A stretch of DNA of 64,000 bases from Parendozoicomonas callyspongiae (GCF_023502345.1 NZ_JAMFLX010000010.1:1-64000), one strand, 5' to 3'. Positions 33,303 to 43,787 are shown, counted from the first letter of the stretch. Notes: a model not told the origin generated them from the letters alone. Made by a program: numbers and translations.

Positions 33303-33695
33303 ATGAGTATGCAGGACCCGTTAGCAGATATGCTAACTCGCATCCGTAATGCCCAGATGGCAGAGCACGCCTCTGTCGTTATGCCTGCTTCCAAGATCAA
33401 GGCGGCTGTCGCCCAGGTCCTGAAAGATGAAGGCTACATCACTGACTACAAAGTAGACGGTGAAGTGAAGGCTCAGCTGACTATCGAGTTGAAGTACTTC
33501 GAAGGCAAGCCGGTCATCGAACAGATCAAGCGTGCCAGCCGTCCTGGTCTGCGTAACTACGCAGCAGCGGCTGACCTGCCTAAGGTCAATGGTGGTCTGG
33601 GTATCGCTATCGTTTCTACCAACAAGGGCGTGATGACTGATCGCGCTGCCCGTACTCAGGGCGTTGGTGGCGAAGTTATCTGCACCGTATTCTAA
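33303..33695 (+). CDS. rpsH: 30S ribosomal protein S8
   Basis: S8 binds the central domain of 16S rRNA and is the translational repressor of the spc operon in E. coli. The 130 residues begin [20 protein letters not shown] after a two-residue extension, and the C-terminal signature [20 protein letters not shown] is intact. Confidence 0.97.
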   Translation: MSMQDPLADMLTRIRNAQMAEHASVVMPASKIKAAVAQVLKDEGYITDYKVDGEVKAQLTIELKYFEGKPVIEQIKRASRPGLRNYAAAADLPKVNGGLGIAIVSTNKGVMTDRAARTQGVGGEVICTVF

Positions 33696-33706
33696 GGAGG
33701 ATCGGA

Positions 33707-34240
33707 ATGTCTCGTATCGCGAAGACCCCGGTTGAACTTCCTTCCGGTGTAGAAGTCAAGCTGACTGCTGACCACATTGCCGTTAAAGGCAGCAAGGGCC
33801 AGCTGGAACTGAACATTCATCGCGCTGTAGTTGTAAAGCAGGACGGCAACGTTCTGACTTTCGAAGCTCGTGATGGTTCCAAGCAGGCTCGTGCCATGTC
33901 TGGTACTACCCGCGCCCTGATCGACAACATGGTAACTGGCGTATCCGCTGGCTTCGAAAAGAAGCTGCAGCTGGTAGGTGTTGGTTATCGTGCGCAGGCT
34001 AAGGGTAAGACCCTGAGCCTGTCTCTGGGCTTCTCTCATCCTGTGGAATACGCACTGCCTCAAGGTGTAACTGCAGAATGCCCATCTCAGACTGAAGTAG
34101 TCGTTAAAGGTATCGATAAGCAACTGGTAGGTCAGGTTGCTGCTGAGATTCGTGACTACCGTCGTCCTGAGCCTTACAAAGGTAAGGGTGTTCGTTACGC
34201 TGATGAGATGGTTCGCCGCAAGGAAGCCAAGAAGAAGTAA
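33707..34240 (+). CDS. rplF: 50S ribosomal protein L6
   Basis: L6 sits near the factor-binding site. The 177 residues form two repeats of the L6 fold, with the C-terminal signature [27 protein letters not shown] before the ATG is a near-perfect ribosome binding site. Confidence 0.97.
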   Translation: MSRIAKTPVELPSGVEVKLTADHIAVKGSKGQLELNIHRAVVVKQDGNVLTFEARDGSKQARAMSGTTRALIDNMVTGVSAGFEKKLQLVGVGYRAQAKGKTLSLSLGFSHPVEYALPQGVTAECPSQTEVVVKGIDKQLVGQVAAEIRDYRRPEPYKGKGVRYADEMVRRKEAKKK

Positions 34241-34264
34241 CGGTTAGGTTAAGAGGGTAATACC

Positions 34265-34615
34265 ATGAGCGAAAAGAAAGTAGCACGTCTGCGTCGCGCC
34301 AAGCGTTCGCGGATGAAAATGCGCGAACTTCGCGTAGCTCGCCTGACCGTTCATCGCACTCCGCGTCATATTTACGCGCAGGTGATTGATGCTGAAGGCG
34401 GAAAGGTACTGGCTGCGGCTTCTACCGTTGAGAAAGATCTGCGTAGCGAAGCTACCGGTAACGTTGAAGCTGCCAAGAAAGTTGGCGTTCTCGTGGCCGA
34501 GCGCGCTAAGGCTGCCGGCGTGGCAAAGGTTGCCTTTGACCGCTCCGGATTCAAGTATCACGGTCGTGTCAAGGCTCTCGCGGACGCAGCCCGTGAAAGC
34601 GGACTGGAATTCTAA
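34265..34615 (+). CDS. rplR: 50S ribosomal protein L18
   Basis: L18 helps attach 5S rRNA to the 50S subunit. The 116 residues contain the basic N-terminus [20 protein letters not shown] and the C-terminal [20 protein letters not shown] signature. rpsE follows after 11 nt. Confidence 0.97.
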   Translation: MSEKKVARLRRAKRSRMKMRELRVARLTVHRTPRHIYAQVIDAEGGKVLAAASTVEKDLRSEATGNVEAAKKVGVLVAERAKAAGVAKVAFDRSGFKYHGRVKALADAARESGLEF

Positions 34616-34626
34616 GGAGTCGGGTC

Positions 34627-35136
34627 ATGGCTAGAGAAGATCGCAAAGATAAGACTAACGACGAAGGTCTGATCGAGAAACTCGTTCAGGTTAACCGTGT
34701 TGCTAAAGTTGTAAAGGGTGGCCGTATCTTCGGTTTCACCGCGCTGACTGTAGTCGGCGACGGCAAAGGCAAGGTTGGCTTCGGTCGTGGCAAGGCGCGT
34801 GAAGTGCCAGTTGCCATCCAAAAAGCTATGGAAGCTGCCCGTCGCAACATGATTCAGGTTGACCTGAATGGCACAACCATTCAGTATCCTGTGAAAGCTG
34901 CCCACGGTGCTTCCAAGATTTACATGCAGCCTGCTTCTGAAGGTACCGGTGTTATCGCCGGCGGCGCAATGCGTGCCGTACTGGAAGTTGCTGGTGTCCA
35001 GAACGTTCTAGCCAAGTGCTACGGTTCTACTAACCCAGTTAACGTTGTTCGCGCGACCTTCAATGGTCTGAAGAGCGTACGTTCTCCGGAAGATGTAGCA
35101 GCCAAGCGTGGCAAGACTGTCGAAGAGATCCTGTGA
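34627..35136 (+). CDS. rpsE: 30S ribosomal protein S5
   Basis: S5 takes part in decoding accuracy and the mRNA entry helicase. The 169 residues contain the signature [20 protein letters not shown] and the spectinomycin loop immediately before it in unaltered form. The GAGGTTGAC after its stop region serves as the RBS for rpmD. Confidence 0.97.
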   Translation: MAREDRKDKTNDEGLIEKLVQVNRVAKVVKGGRIFGFTALTVVGDGKGKVGFGRGKAREVPVAIQKAMEAARRNMIQVDLNGTTIQYPVKAAHGASKIYMQPASEGTGVIAGGAMRAVLEVAGVQNVLAKCYGSTNPVNVVRATFNGLKSVRSPEDVAAKRGKTVEEIL

Positions 35137-35143
35137 GGTTGAC

Positions 35144-35329
35144 ATGGCAGACAAGAAGATCAAGGTAACACTCGTTAAGAGTGCCAACGGTCGACTGAAA
35201 AGCCATAAGGCCTGCGTACAGGGTCTTGGCCTGCGTCGAATCGGTCACACCGTGGAAGTAGAAGATACTCCTTCCGTGCGTGGCATGGTAAACAAGGTTA
35301 ACTACCTTGTTCGCGTCGAAGGAGAGTAA
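35144..35329 (+). CDS. rpmD: 50S ribosomal protein L30
   Basis: L30 is a small 50S protein; this one is 61 residues. The start at 35144 ([13 protein letters not shown]) is preceded by GAGG; the longer upstream frame overlaps rpsE and has no homology. The signature [20 protein letters not shown] is clear. Confidence 0.95.
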   Translation: MADKKIKVTLVKSANGRLKSHKACVQGLGLRRIGHTVEVEDTPSVRGMVNKVNYLVRVEGE

Positions 35330-35330
35330 G

Positions 35331-35765
35331 ATGAAACTGAATACTCTGTCTCCGGCTGAAGGTAGCAACAAGGCTGGCAAGCGTGTCGGTCGTGGTATCG
35401 GCAGCGGTCTGGGTAAAACCGGTGGCCGCGGCCACAAAGGTCAAAAGTCCCGCTCCGGCGGCGGTGTGAAACCAGGTTTTGAAGGCGGTCAGCAGCCACT
35501 GCAGCGTCGTCTTCCAAAGTACGGCTTCACTTCCCGTCTGGCTCGAGTAACTGCAGAAATTCGCCTGGCTGAGCTGGCCAAGGTTGAAGCTGACGTTATC
35601 GATCTGGAAGCCCTGCGTGCTGCAGACCTGATCCACGCCGGTATCAAGCGTGCCAAGGTGGTCCTGTCTGGTGAGCTGAGCAAAGCTGTCACCATCAAGG
35701 GACTCGCGGTCACCAAAGGTGCCCGTGCCGCTATCGAAGCAGCTGGTGGTAAAATCGAGGACTAA
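35331..35765 (+). CDS. rplO: 50S ribosomal protein L15
   Basis: L15 is a late assembly protein with a long glycine/basic N-terminal extension ([20 protein letters not shown]). The start at 35331 ([12 protein letters not shown]) lies one nt after the rpmD stop with GGAG upstream. The 144 residues are normal. Its stop codon is directly followed by the secY ATG. Confidence 0.96.
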   Translation: MKLNTLSPAEGSNKAGKRVGRGIGSGLGKTGGRGHKGQKSRSGGGVKPGFEGGQQPLQRRLPKYGFTSRLARVTAEIRLAELAKVEADVIDLEALRAADLIHAGIKRAKVVLSGELSKAVTIKGLAVTKGARAAIEAAGGKIED

Positions 35766-37091
35766 ATGGCTAAACAACTACCTGTCGGAAATCAGAACGG
35801 GCTGAGTGAGCTTTGGGCTCGTGTACGCTTTGTCTTCCTGGCGATCCTGGTTTACCGGATCGGGGCACATATCCCTGTTCCCGGAATAAACCCGGACAGA
35901 CTGGCACAGTTGTTTAGTCAGAATGAAGGGACCATTCTTGGTCTCTTCAACATGTTCTCCGGCGGTGCGCTGGAGCGCATGTCTGTTCTGGCTCTCGGCA
36001 TTATGCCCTATATCTCTGCGTCTATTATTACGCAGCTGATGACAGTGGTCAGCCCACAGCTCGAGCAGCTGAAAAAGGAAGGTGAAAGCGGTCGGCGCAA
36101 GATCAGCCAATACACTCGCTATGGCACAGTGATTCTGGCTCTGTTACAGGGCACTGGTATGACTGTCGGTCTGGCAAATCAGGGTGTGGCTTTCAGTGCT
36201 GACATCAGTTTTTACTTTGTGGCAGTTGCCACCTTTGTGACGGGTGCCGTGTTCATGATGTGGCTCGGCGAACAAGTCACAGAGCGAGGTATCGGTAACG
36301 GTATTTCGATTCTGATTTTCGCAGGTATTGTCGCGGGATTGCCGGGCGCCATTGTGCAGTCCTTCGAGTCAGCCCGTCAGGGTGATGTAAATATCCTTGC
36401 GCTGCTGGTGGTTGCCGTACTGGCCGTCGCCGTCATCGCTGGTGTAGTCTTTGTGGAGCGCGGTCAACGTCGCATTACAGTGAACTACGCCAAGCGACAG
36501 CAGGGCCGCAAGGTGTTTGCCGCTCAGAGCAGTCATCTGCCTCTGAAGGTGAACATGGCCGGTGTTATTCCCGCCATTTTCGCTTCCAGTATTCTGCTGT
36601 TCCCAGCATCCATCGCCCAATGGTTCGGCCAGGGTGAAGGTATGGACTGGCTGCAGGATATTGCCCTAGCATTGGGTCCTGGTCAGCCGCTGAACATTGT
36701 CCTGTTCTCGGTTGGCATCGTATTCTTCTGCTTCTTCTATACTGCTCTGGTCTTCAATCCGAAGGACGTAGCAGACAACCTGAAGAAGTCAGGAGCGTTT
36801 ATTCCCGGTATCCGTCCGGGTGAGCATACAGCTCGTTACATTGATAGCGTTCTGACCAGGCTCACCATGGTAGGTGCGGTTTACATGACAGCGGTTTGTC
36901 TTCTGCCCCAGTTCCTGGTGGTGTGGGCAAATGTACCTTTCTATCTGGGTGGTACTTCCCTGCTGATCGTTGTAGTCGTAGTTATGGATACTATGGCGCA
37001 GATTCAGTCTCATCTGATGTCCAATCAGTATGAGTCCCTGATGAAAAAAGCTAATCTTAAGGGTTATGGTTCCGGCGGCCTGATCCGTTAA
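35766..37091 (+). CDS. secY: Preprotein translocase channel SecY
   Basis: SecY is the pore of the Sec translocon. The 441-residue product has the ten transmembrane segments expected, including the plug region after the first helix ([10 protein letters not shown]), TM2 with [16 protein letters not shown], and cytoplasmic loops such as [18 protein letters not shown]. It starts directly after the rplO stop, the conserved position at the end of the spc operon. Confidence 0.97.
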   Translation: MAKQLPVGNQNGLSELWARVRFVFLAILVYRIGAHIPVPGINPDRLAQLFSQNEGTILGLFNMFSGGALERMSVLALGIMPYISASIITQLMTVVSPQLEQLKKEGESGRRKISQYTRYGTVILALLQGTGMTVGLANQGVAFSADISFYFVAVATFVTGAVFMMWLGEQVTERGIGNGISILIFAGIVAGLPGAIVQSFESARQGDVNILALLVVAVLAVAVIAGVVFVERGQRRITVNYAKRQQGRKVFAAQSSHLPLKVNMAGVIPAIFASSILLFPASIAQWFGQGEGMDWLQDIALALGPGQPLNIVLFSVGIVFFCFFYTALVFNPKDVADNLKKSGAFIPGIRPGEHTARYIDSVLTRLTMVGAVYMTAVCLLPQFLVVWANVPFYLGGTSLLIVVVVVMDTMAQIQSHLMSNQYESLMKKANLKGYGSGGLIR

Positions 37092-37122
37092 GACCGTAAC
37101 TCTGCCGATAGTGGAGAGAACC

Positions 37123-37239
37123 ATGAAAGTTCGTGCTTCAGTAAAGAAGATCTGCCGCGATTGCAAGATCATCAAGCGTAAGGGTGCTGTTCGCGTAATC
37201 TGCAGCAAAGAGCCCCGACATAAGCAACGTCAGGGTTGA
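37123..37239 (+). CDS. rpmJ: 50S ribosomal protein L36, zinc-ribbon type
   Basis: The 38-codon gene encodes a protein starting [21 protein letters not shown]11, C14, C27 and H33 form the C-C-C-H zinc site, so this is the zinc-binding form; zinc-poor cells often use a second, cysteine-free paralogue encoded elsewhere. GGAGAG lies 6 nt before the ATG. It follows secY by 31 nt, as in E. coli. Confidence 0.95.
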   Translation: MKVRASVKKICRDCKIIKRKGAVRVICSKEPRHKQRQG

Positions 37240-37320
37240 TATACGCTCGGGTTTTAAACCTAAGTCGGCAGACCGCCTGACCTGTTTTGTAACATACTTT
37301 GTGACAAGCAGGCCGGGCAG

Positions 37321-37349
37321 TTGATTTGTTGGGGGAAGGCATGTATTAT
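37321..37349 (+). promoter_or_regulatory. Promoter of the alpha operon
   Basis: -35 TTGATT (37321-37326), 17-nt spacer, -10 TATTAT (37344-37349). The leader to rpsM is about 60 nt and can form a hairpin TTCGC/GCGAA (37379-37399). In E. coli, S4 represses this operon by binding a leader pseudoknot; I cannot confirm that fold here. Confidence 0.75.
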
Positions 37350-37417
37350 GCACCCCTTTTTCGACCTGGGTTTTTACCTTCGCGTTGCAATTAGGCGAAA
37401 CTCACGGAGACGATTGA

Positions 37418-37774
37418 ATGGCCCGTATTGCTGGCGTCAATATTCCGGATAACAAACATACTGTTATCTCTCTGACCTACATCTATGGTGTTGGTCAGCA
37501 CACTGCTCAGAAAATCTGTGCAGAGACTGGTGTAAACCCATCTGCTAAGATCTCCGCTCTGAGCGAAGATGATATCGAGAAGCTGCGTACCGCTGTCGGT
37601 GTATTCACCGTCGAAGGTGACCTGCGTCGCGAAATCAACATGAACATCAAGCGTCTGATGGATCTGGGCTGCTATCGCGGTCTGCGTCATCGTCGCAATC
37701 TTCCGGTTCGTGGACAGCGCACTAAAACTAATGCGCGTACCCGTAAGGGCCCACGTAAGCCGATTCGTAAGTAA
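37418..37774 (+). CDS. rpsM: 30S ribosomal protein S13
   Basis: S13 forms intersubunit bridges from the 30S head. The 118 residues start [18 protein letters not shown] and end in the basic tail after [24 protein letters not shown] lies about 9 nt before the ATG. First gene of the alpha operon. Confidence 0.97.
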   Translation: MARIAGVNIPDNKHTVISLTYIYGVGQHTAQKICAETGVNPSAKISALSEDDIEKLRTAVGVFTVEGDLRREINMNIKRLMDLGCYRGLRHRRNLPVRGQRTKTNARTRKGPRKPIRK

Positions 37775-37820
37775 AAACAACTGGATCTTCCAGTCGTCTT
37801 GATACAGGAACAATTCTGAT

Positions 37821-38210
37821 ATGGCAAAGCCAGGTATTCGTTCACGTAAAAAGGTGAAGAAGACAGTTGTGGACGGTGTCGCACACATCCACGCTTCCTT
37901 CAATAACACCATCGTGACCATTACCGACCGCCAGGGCAACACCCTTTCCTGGGCCACCTCTGGTGGTTCTGGTTTCCGCGGTTCCCGTAAGAGCACACCA
38001 TTCGCTGCTCAGGTTGCTGCAGAACGTGCAGGAAATGCTGCCGCTGAATACGGTCTGAAGAATCTTGACGTTTGTGTTAAGGGACCCGGCCCAGGCCGTG
38101 AGTCTGCTGTACGCGCGTTAAATGCATGCGGTTATAAGATCACTAACATCACCGATGTTACCCCGATCCCACATAACGGCTGCCGTCCGCCCAAAAAGCG
38201 TCGCGTGTAA
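37821..38210 (+). CDS. rpsK: 30S ribosomal protein S11
   Basis: S11 lies in the platform near the E site. The 129 residues contain [20 protein letters not shown] and the signature with [20 protein letters not shown]. It follows rpsM after 46 nt and precedes rpsD by 18 nt. Confidence 0.97.
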   Translation: MAKPGIRSRKKVKKTVVDGVAHIHASFNNTIVTITDRQGNTLSWATSGGSGFRGSRKSTPFAAQVAAERAGNAAAEYGLKNLDVCVKGPGPGRESAVRALNACGYKITNITDVTPIPHNGCRPPKKRRV

Positions 38211-38228
38211 ACAGGAGATTCGGTCAAA

Positions 38229-38849
38229 ATGGCAAGATATATTGGTCCCAAGTGCAAACTGTCTCGTCGCGAAGGCACCGATCTCTTCCTGAAGAGTGGT
38301 GTACGTCCGCACGAGTCCAAGTGCCGCGCTGAAGTTATTCCTGGCCAGCATGGTCAGCGTCGTGGTCGTCTTTCCGACTACGGTGTTCAGCTGCGTGAAA
38401 AGCAGAAAGTACGCCGTCTGTACGGTGTGCTGGAAAAGCAATTCCGCAATTATTACAAAGAGGCTGATCGTCTGAAGGGCGCAACCGGTGTAAACCTGTT
38501 GCAACTTCTGGAAGGTCGCCTTGATAATGTAGTTTACCGTATGGGCTTTGGCTCCACTCGTGCAGAAGCACGTCAGTTGGTTAGCCACAAAGCCATCATA
38601 GTAAATGGTAAGACAGTCAACATTCCGTCCTACCAGGTTAAGCCTGGTGATGTTGTCGCTGTCCGCGAGAAGGCCAAGACTCAGCTGCGCATCGGCGCTG
38701 CTCTGGATCTGGCTTCCCAGCGTGGCTTTGCCATCTGGGTAGAGGTGGATGCCAAGAAAAAAGAAGGCACTTTCAAGGCACAGCCTGAGCGGAGTGATCT
38801 GTCAGCCGACATCAACGAGAATCTGATCGTCGAGCTGTACTCCAAGTAA
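38229..38849 (+). CDS. rpsD: 30S ribosomal protein S4
   Basis: S4 nucleates 30S assembly and in E. coli represses the alpha operon. The 206 residues start [18 protein letters not shown]. The S4 RNA-binding domain is evident in [20 protein letters not shown]. Only two of the zinc-type cysteines remain in the N-terminus, as in E. coli. rpoA begins 30 nt after the stop. Confidence 0.97.
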   Translation: MARYIGPKCKLSRREGTDLFLKSGVRPHESKCRAEVIPGQHGQRRGRLSDYGVQLREKQKVRRLYGVLEKQFRNYYKEADRLKGATGVNLLQLLEGRLDNVVYRMGFGSTRAEARQLVSHKAIIVNGKTVNIPSYQVKPGDVVAVREKAKTQLRIGAALDLASQRGFAIWVEVDAKKKEGTFKAQPERSDLSADINENLIVELYSK

Positions 38850-38879
38850 GGGATAGATAACTAGGTGGGGTGTTCATCC

Positions 38880-39881
38880 ATGCAGAACTCGGCTACAGAA
38901 TTTTTGACTCCTCGTCACATCGACGTTGAGGAGCACAGCCCGACGCGCGCCAAGATTACGCTGGAGCCGCTGGAGCGCGGTTTTGGTCATACTCTGGGCA
39001 ACGCATTGCGTCGTATATTGCTGTCCTCAATGCCTGGATGTGCTGTTGTCGAGGCCGAGATCGACGGCGTACAACATGAGTACAGCACTGTTGAAGGCGT
39101 GCAGGAAGATGTCATTGACATTCTCCTGAACCTGAAAGGGCTCGCAATCAACATGACTGGCCGTGACGAAGCAACTCTGACTCTGTCCCGCAAGGGCGCA
39201 GGTATCGTTACTGCCGGTGATTTGCAACTGGATCATGACGTAGAAATTCTGAATCCGGATCACGTTATCGCTCATATGAGTGAGAAAGGCGATCTCAACA
39301 TGAAGTTGCTGGTTCGTCGTGGTCGTGGTTATGAAACCGCTGATCAGCGTCGTTCCGATGAAGAAGAAAGTCGTTCCATTGGTCGTCTGCAGCTGGATGC
39401 TACCTACAGCCCGGTGCACAGGGTTTCCTATGTTGTTGAGCGTGCGCGTGTAGAACAGCGTACTGACCTCGATAAACTGGTTCTTGATCTGGAGACCAAC
39501 GGTACTCTGGATCCTGATGAAGCCATTCGCCGTGCTGCGACCATCCTGCAGCAGCAGCTGGCCGTGTTCGTGGATCTGGAAGGTGACGCAGAGCCTGAGC
39601 CAGAGCAGAAGGAGGACGAAGTCGATCCTATTCTGCTGCGCCCAGTAGATGATCTGGAGTTGACTGTACGTAGCGCCAACTGCCTGAAGGCAGAGAACAT
39701 CTACTACATCGGTGATCTGATTCAGCGCACCGAAGTAGAGCTGCTCAAAACCCCGAACCTGGGCAAGAAGTCCCTTACCGAGATCAAAGACGTTCTCGCT
39801 TCTCGTGGTCTGAGTCTTGGCATGCGCCTCGACAACTGGCCGCCAGCAAGCCTGAAGTCTGACGACAAGGTTTCAGCTTAA
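38880..39881 (+). CDS. rpoA: DNA-directed RNA polymerase subunit alpha
   Basis: RpoA dimerises to start polymerase assembly and its C-terminal domain binds UP elements and activators. The start is ATG at 38880 ([16 protein letters not shown]), which matches Pseudomonas RpoA; an upstream in-frame ATG at 38865 would add five residues. The NTD has [20 protein letters not shown]. The CTD ends with [20 protein letters not shown] and the helix-hairpin-helix. 333 residues, normal length. Confidence 0.97.
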   Translation: MQNSATEFLTPRHIDVEEHSPTRAKITLEPLERGFGHTLGNALRRILLSSMPGCAVVEAEIDGVQHEYSTVEGVQEDVIDILLNLKGLAINMTGRDEATLTLSRKGAGIVTAGDLQLDHDVEILNPDHVIAHMSEKGDLNMKLLVRRGRGYETADQRRSDEEESRSIGRLQLDATYSPVHRVSYVVERARVEQRTDLDKLVLDLETNGTLDPDEAIRRAATILQQQLAVFVDLEGDAEPEPEQKEDEVDPILLRPVDDLELTVRSANCLKAENIYYIGDLIQRTEVELLKTPNLGKKSLTEIKDVLASRGLSLGMRLDNWPPASLKSDDKVSA

Positions 39882-39914
39882 ACGACCAGGCAGTACTGGT
39901 AAGGATTAAGAATC

Positions 39915-40301
39915 ATGCGTCATCGCAAGAGTGGACGTAAACTCAACCGGAACAGTTCTCATCGCCAGGCGATGTTCAAGAACATGACTGCTTCCCTGGT
40001 TGAGCACGAAGTGATCAAGACTACTCTGCCCAAGGCGAAAGAACTGCGCCGCGTAGCAGAGCCTCTGATCACTCTGGCTAAGGAAGATTCCGTAGCCAAC
40101 CGCCGTCTGGCATTCAGCCGCCTGCGTAACAAGGCTACAGTTGGTAAGCTGTTTACTGATCTGGGCCCTCGCTACAAAGAGCGTCCTGGCGGTTACATCC
40201 GTATCCTGAAGTGTGGTTATCGTCAAGGCGATGCTGCTCCTATGGCATACGTTGAACTGGTTGATCGTCCTGTTGCAGTGGAAGCTGCTGACGAGGAATA
40301 A
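39915..40301 (+). CDS. rplQ: 50S ribosomal protein L17
   Basis: L17 lies close to the tunnel exit. The 128 residues begin [20 protein letters not shown] and end in a short acidic tail (EAADEE). It is the last gene of the alpha operon and of the conserved ribosomal supercluster; a strong terminator follows. Confidence 0.97.
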   Translation: MRHRKSGRKLNRNSSHRQAMFKNMTASLVEHEVIKTTLPKAKELRRVAEPLITLAKEDSVANRRLAFSRLRNKATVGKLFTDLGPRYKERPGGYIRILKCGYRQGDAAPMAYVELVDRPVAVEAADEE

Positions 40302-40316
40302 GATCTCCAGATCTAG

Positions 40317-40347
40317 AAAAAACCGGGCTTTAGCCCGGTTTTTTTGT
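40317..40347 (+). terminator. Terminator of the alpha operon
   Basis: Perfect 9-bp stem AACCGGGCT (40321-40329) with AGCCCGGTT (40332-40340), 2-nt apparent loop (in practice 4 nt after opening), A-rich before and seven T after. It ends the ribosomal cluster. Confidence 0.95.
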
Positions 40348-40362
40348 GCCTGATAGCTTTTA

Positions 40363-40378
40363 CTAACAACGTTGTTAG
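40363..40378. promoter_or_regulatory. 16-bp perfect palindrome, possible operator
   Basis: CTAACAACGTTGTTAG is fully self-complementary with an AACGTT centre, the shape of a LacI- or TetR-family operator. It lies about 60 nt before the permease start and upstream of a -10-like TATACT (40414-40419). No regulator gene is nearby, so the role is inferred. Confidence 0.4.
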
Positions 40379-40438
40379 GTATTCTTTCAGGATTTTGCCT
40401 CCAAAATTGAATCTATACTCCGTGATTAGCTTTCTGGA

Positions 40439-41758
40439 GTGGATGGTTTGGAGAATAAAGAGATAACGGATAAAACGAATAAAGCACATTCTAATAAATC
40501 TCTAAAGCGGCAGAACCCAATAACACTGTATGAAACAGCCTGGGTGATGGCTCTGGCAGGAACGGGGCTTGGTGCAGGAGTTCTATATCTTCCGTTTGCC
40601 ATAGGTGCTGGCGGGTTTATACCAATAATTGTTCTCACGCTGTTCAGCATCCCTCTTGTATATCTCAGCCACCGAAACTTATCCCGGGCATGTCTGGCTC
40701 CAGAGTTATCTGACTCAGATATCCACAGTTTAATTGTAGGCACATTCCCTCCGAAGATCTCAAGGGTTCTTCTGGCTGTTACATTCTTGTCTGTTTTTCC
40801 AACGCTCCTGATTTATGCAATTGGAATAACCAACATCACCGAAAGTTTTATTGGCAACCAGCTGCAATTACCAGTGCCTGATATTTCACTGTTATCGGCA
40901 TTCTTGATTTCTCTGCTGGTAGTAATTTTGGCAGGTGGTGAAAAATGGTTGTTGAGGGTTGCCAGTGGAATGGTTACCCCACTGACGGTGATTATGCTCT
41001 GCCTTGCAGTTTATCTTATTCCTTTCTGGAATCTGGATAATTTGCTGTATGTACCAGAGCAGGCTGAGATATGGAAAGTCATTCTCTTTGGCCTTCCGGT
41101 GATTACTTTTTCTTTCTACCACGCTCCAATGTGTTCAATCATGGCCAGGGGATATCGGGAAAGAAATTATTCCTCTAATGACAGCTGTTCTCGTACGGAC
41201 AAGATCCATTTGCTCAGTACCGTTCTGCTGTTTGTTGTCATTCTTTTTTTTGTTGTGTCCTGTCTTTTATGTCTTACCCGAGCTGAGGTGTTGGCAAGTC
41301 AGCATAGTAATCTTCCTATTCTTTCTGTTCTGGCTAACAAATCCGGAAACCCCTGGTTTGCTTTTGTTGCGCCTGTTATCGCTTTCTTATCTATATCAAC
41401 ATCCTTTTTCGGCTTCTTTCTGGGTTCTGTTGAGTTAATAAACGTACTGTTGGTGAACGGTGTGAAAAAACTCACAGGAGCAGAAGTCGTAACCCCCAAA
41501 GCTGTTCATAGGGTCAGTATTCTCCTGGCATTTTTAGGCTGCTGGATATCTGCTATTGGTAACTGGAGTATTCTCGATGCGATAGTAGGACTGGTCGCTC
41601 CAATGATGGCCATAGTCGTATTTTTTATTCCACTTCTGGCCATATACCGGCTGGCAGGATTAACAAGGTTTAGAAACCCGACAACAGATATGTATGTTCT
41701 GATTTCAGGGGGCGTGGTGGTGTTCAGTTTTATACTCTCTCTTGGTACAGGTTCCTAG
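40439..41758 (+). CDS. Amino acid permease, HAAAP (SdaC/tryptophan-serine) type
   Basis: The product of about 439 residues has some eleven hydrophobic segments and begins its membrane part with ETAWVMALAGTGLGAGVLYL, the N-terminal signature of the hydroxy/aromatic amino acid permease family, in which proton symport drives serine, threonine or tryptophan uptake. The HPxC-like FYHAPMCSIMARGYRE segment is also typical. The substrate cannot be told. The GTG at 40439 overlaps the only Shine-Dalgarno (GGAG, 40436-40439); the TTG at 40448 is better spaced and may be the true start. The N-terminal 25 residues are polar. It opens an accessory stretch between rplQ and uvrA. Confidence 0.8.
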   Translation: MDGLENKEITDKTNKAHSNKSLKRQNPITLYETAWVMALAGTGLGAGVLYLPFAIGAGGFIPIIVLTLFSIPLVYLSHRNLSRACLAPELSDSDIHSLIVGTFPPKISRVLLAVTFLSVFPTLLIYAIGITNITESFIGNQLQLPVPDISLLSAFLISLLVVILAGGEKWLLRVASGMVTPLTVIMLCLAVYLIPFWNLDNLLYVPEQAEIWKVILFGLPVITFSFYHAPMCSIMARGYRERNYSSNDSCSRTDKIHLLSTVLLFVVILFFVVSCLLCLTRAEVLASQHSNLPILSVLANKSGNPWFAFVAPVIAFLSISTSFFGFFLGSVELINVLLVNGVKKLTGAEVVTPKAVHRVSILLAFLGCWISAIGNWSILDAIVGLVAPMMAIVVFFIPLLAIYRLAGLTRFRNPTTDMYVLISGGVVVFSFILSLGTGS

Positions 41759-41893
41759 GTAACGATAGGCTGGTGTACTATCTGTGATATGATTCTCCCG
41801 TTAAAGTAGCCCGTATCTGAGAAGGTTTTCTTCATAGTGCAGTTGGTGAAAATTCTTTCCCTGTAACAATTAGAATCAGAACCTAAGACAATT

Positions 41894-43054
41894 ATGAGCA
41901 TCACATCTTTTCACCCTCCACGTCGTACGCTGATGGGACCAGGTCCGTCGGATGTTTATTCCCGAGTCACTGAAGCTTTGTCCCGTCCAACAATCGGACA
42001 TCTGGACCCTATGTTTGTCGGAATGATGGATGAAGTGAAGCAGCTTCTCCAGTATGCATTTCGTACCCAGAATGCACTGACGCTTCCCGTTTCTGCCCCC
42101 GGTTCAGCGGGAATGGAAACATGTTTTGCAAACCTGGTTGAGCCAGGTGAAAAAGTCATCGTCTGTATTAATGGCGTTTTTGGCATTCGAATGAAGGAGA
42201 ATGTCGAGCGTTGTGGCGGTGAGACGGTGATTGTTCAGGGAGAGTGGGGCCGCGCTGTTGACCCTGCAGCTGTTGAAGAAACACTGAAAGCACACCCTGA
42301 TGCTGTCATTCTTGCTTTTGTTCATGCAGAAACCTCTACCGGTGCGCGCAGTGATGCTGAGAAACTGTGCGCGTTGGCGCGCCAGCATAACTGCCTCACC
42401 ATCGTTGATGCCGTCACTTCTCTGGGTGGCAGTGAGCTTGAAGTTGATGCCTGGGGTATTGATGCTATTTATTCCGGCACCCAGAAGTGTCTTTCCTGTG
42501 TTCCGGGTCTTTCACCTGTCAGCTTCAATCAGCGGGCTGTGGATAAAATTCAGAACCGGAAGACAAAAGTGCAAAGCTGGTTCCTCGACCTCAATCTGGT
42601 TATGGGATATTGGGGTAAAGGAGCCAAAAGAGCTTATCACCATACTGCACCTGTAAATGCGCTCTATGCTCTGCACGAGGCTTTGGTCATTCTGCAGGAA
42701 GAAGGTATCGAGAACTCCTGGAAGCGCCACCAACTGCATCACAATGCTCTCGTTGCTGGTCTGGAAGCTATGGGTATGAGTATGGTTGTACCGGCTGATG
42801 AGCGGCTGGCACAGCTTAACCTGGTGACAGTTCCTGAAGGGGTTGACGAAGCTGCAGTTCGAGCAGAACTTCTGGAAGCCTACAATCTTGAAATTGGTGC
42901 AGGCCTTGGTGACTTTGCTGGCAAAGTGTGGCGGATTGGTCTTATGGGCTGTGCTGCAACCAAGACAAATGCACTGTTCTGCCTGGGCGCTCTGGAAGCT
43001 GTTCTTGGAAAGAGCGGTGGTTGCAAAGCTGCAATGGAAATCTATCAAAAGTAG
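41894..43054 (+). CDS. Class V pyridoxal-phosphate aminotransferase (alanine-glyoxylate type)
   Basis: The 386-residue product matches the alanine/serine-glyoxylate aminotransferase group: GPGPSDVYSRVTEALSRPTIGHLDP at the N-terminus, SAPGSAGMETC for substrate/cofactor binding, VDAVTSLGG with the PLP-pyridine aspartate, and SGTQKCLS with the Schiff-base lysine at K198. Members transfer an amino group from alanine or serine to glyoxylate, or from (S)-ureidoglycine in purine breakdown (PucG); no purine genes are nearby. It could feed serine/glycine metabolism beside the permease. Translation signals are weak. Confidence 0.85.
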   Translation: MSITSFHPPRRTLMGPGPSDVYSRVTEALSRPTIGHLDPMFVGMMDEVKQLLQYAFRTQNALTLPVSAPGSAGMETCFANLVEPGEKVIVCINGVFGIRMKENVERCGGETVIVQGEWGRAVDPAAVEETLKAHPDAVILAFVHAETSTGARSDAEKLCALARQHNCLTIVDAVTSLGGSELEVDAWGIDAIYSGTQKCLSCVPGLSPVSFNQRAVDKIQNRKTKVQSWFLDLNLVMGYWGKGAKRAYHHTAPVNALYALHEALVILQEEGIENSWKRHQLHHNALVAGLEAMGMSMVVPADERLAQLNLVTVPEGVDEAAVRAELLEAYNLEIGAGLGDFAGKVWRIGLMGCAATKTNALFCLGALEAVLGKSGGCKAAMEIYQK

Positions 43055-43064
43055 ATTTGAAAGC

Positions 43065-43154
43065 TGAGGTGCTTGATTCAAGGCACCTCAACTTATGTTT
43101 ACTGAAATTGAATAGCTGCGGGCTTCGCAATCATTAGAAAAAACTATGCGAAGC
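43065..43154 (+). repeat. Two inverted repeats after the aminotransferase gene
   Basis: TGAGGTGC (43065-43072) pairs with GCACCTCA (43083-43090), and GCTTCGCA (43122-43129) pairs with TGCGAAGC (43147-43154). The first could be a weak terminator although it lacks a strong T run. The rest of the spacer to 43240 shows nothing else. Confidence 0.4.
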
Positions 43155-43240
43155 TAAATATTCTGCTTGTCAGTTATTTCGATATGTTTTGGTGTTTTGT
43201 GTGTTGAACTACCTGAAAGCTCAATAGACAGGATAAAAAA

Positions 43241-43786
43241 ATGCTTCTTGATACACCTATCTGCGACTTTGGCTGGAAAGCTCCAGACTTAACCCTGAAA
43301 GACCCTGACGGCAACAGTTTTACCATGACGGAGTGTATGGGTGATAAAGGCTTGCTGATTATGTTTATCTGCAACCATTGCCCCTATGTGCAGGCCATCA
43401 AAGAACGGCTGGCGGAAGATGCAGCGGCTTTGATGAAGGAAGGTTTTGGTGTGCTGGCAATTATGTCTAATGATTACCAGAACTATCCTCTGGATGCTCC
43501 TGAACATATGAAAGAATTCGCCCGGCAGAACAACTTTTCATTTCCCTATCTGATTGATGAAGATCAGTCAGTGGCAAAAGCCTACGACGCTGTCTGTACT
43601 CCTGACTTTTTTGGTTTCAACAGCCAGGGAGAACTTCAGTATCGGGGCAGAATTGATGATGCCAAGATGGGAAATGCTGCAGGTCGTACGCCGGAGCTTT
43701 TGAATGCCATGCGTATGGTTGCGAAAACAGGGAAAGGGCCCGCTGAACAAAAGCCCAGTATGGGATGTTCGATTAAATGGCGCTGA
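43241..43786 (+). CDS. Thioredoxin-fold protein, AhpC/TSA-like
   Basis: The 181-residue product has a redox motif CNHCPYV (C44 and C47) after a first strand ending GLLIMFI, the pattern of a peroxiredoxin/TlpA-like family of cytosolic thioredoxin-fold proteins. The fold's cis-proline region is in VCTPDFFGFN. No signal peptide is seen. It presumably reduces peroxides or disulphides; the partner is unknown. It is convergent with the gene at 43788, with 1 nt between the stops. Confidence 0.83.
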   Translation: MLLDTPICDFGWKAPDLTLKDPDGNSFTMTECMGDKGLLIMFICNHCPYVQAIKERLAEDAAALMKEGFGVLAIMSNDYQNYPLDAPEHMKEFARQNNFSFPYLIDEDQSVAKAYDAVCTPDFFGFNSQGELQYRGRIDDAKMGNAAGRTPELLNAMRMVAKTGKGPAEQKPSMGCSIKWR

Positions 43787-43787
43787 G

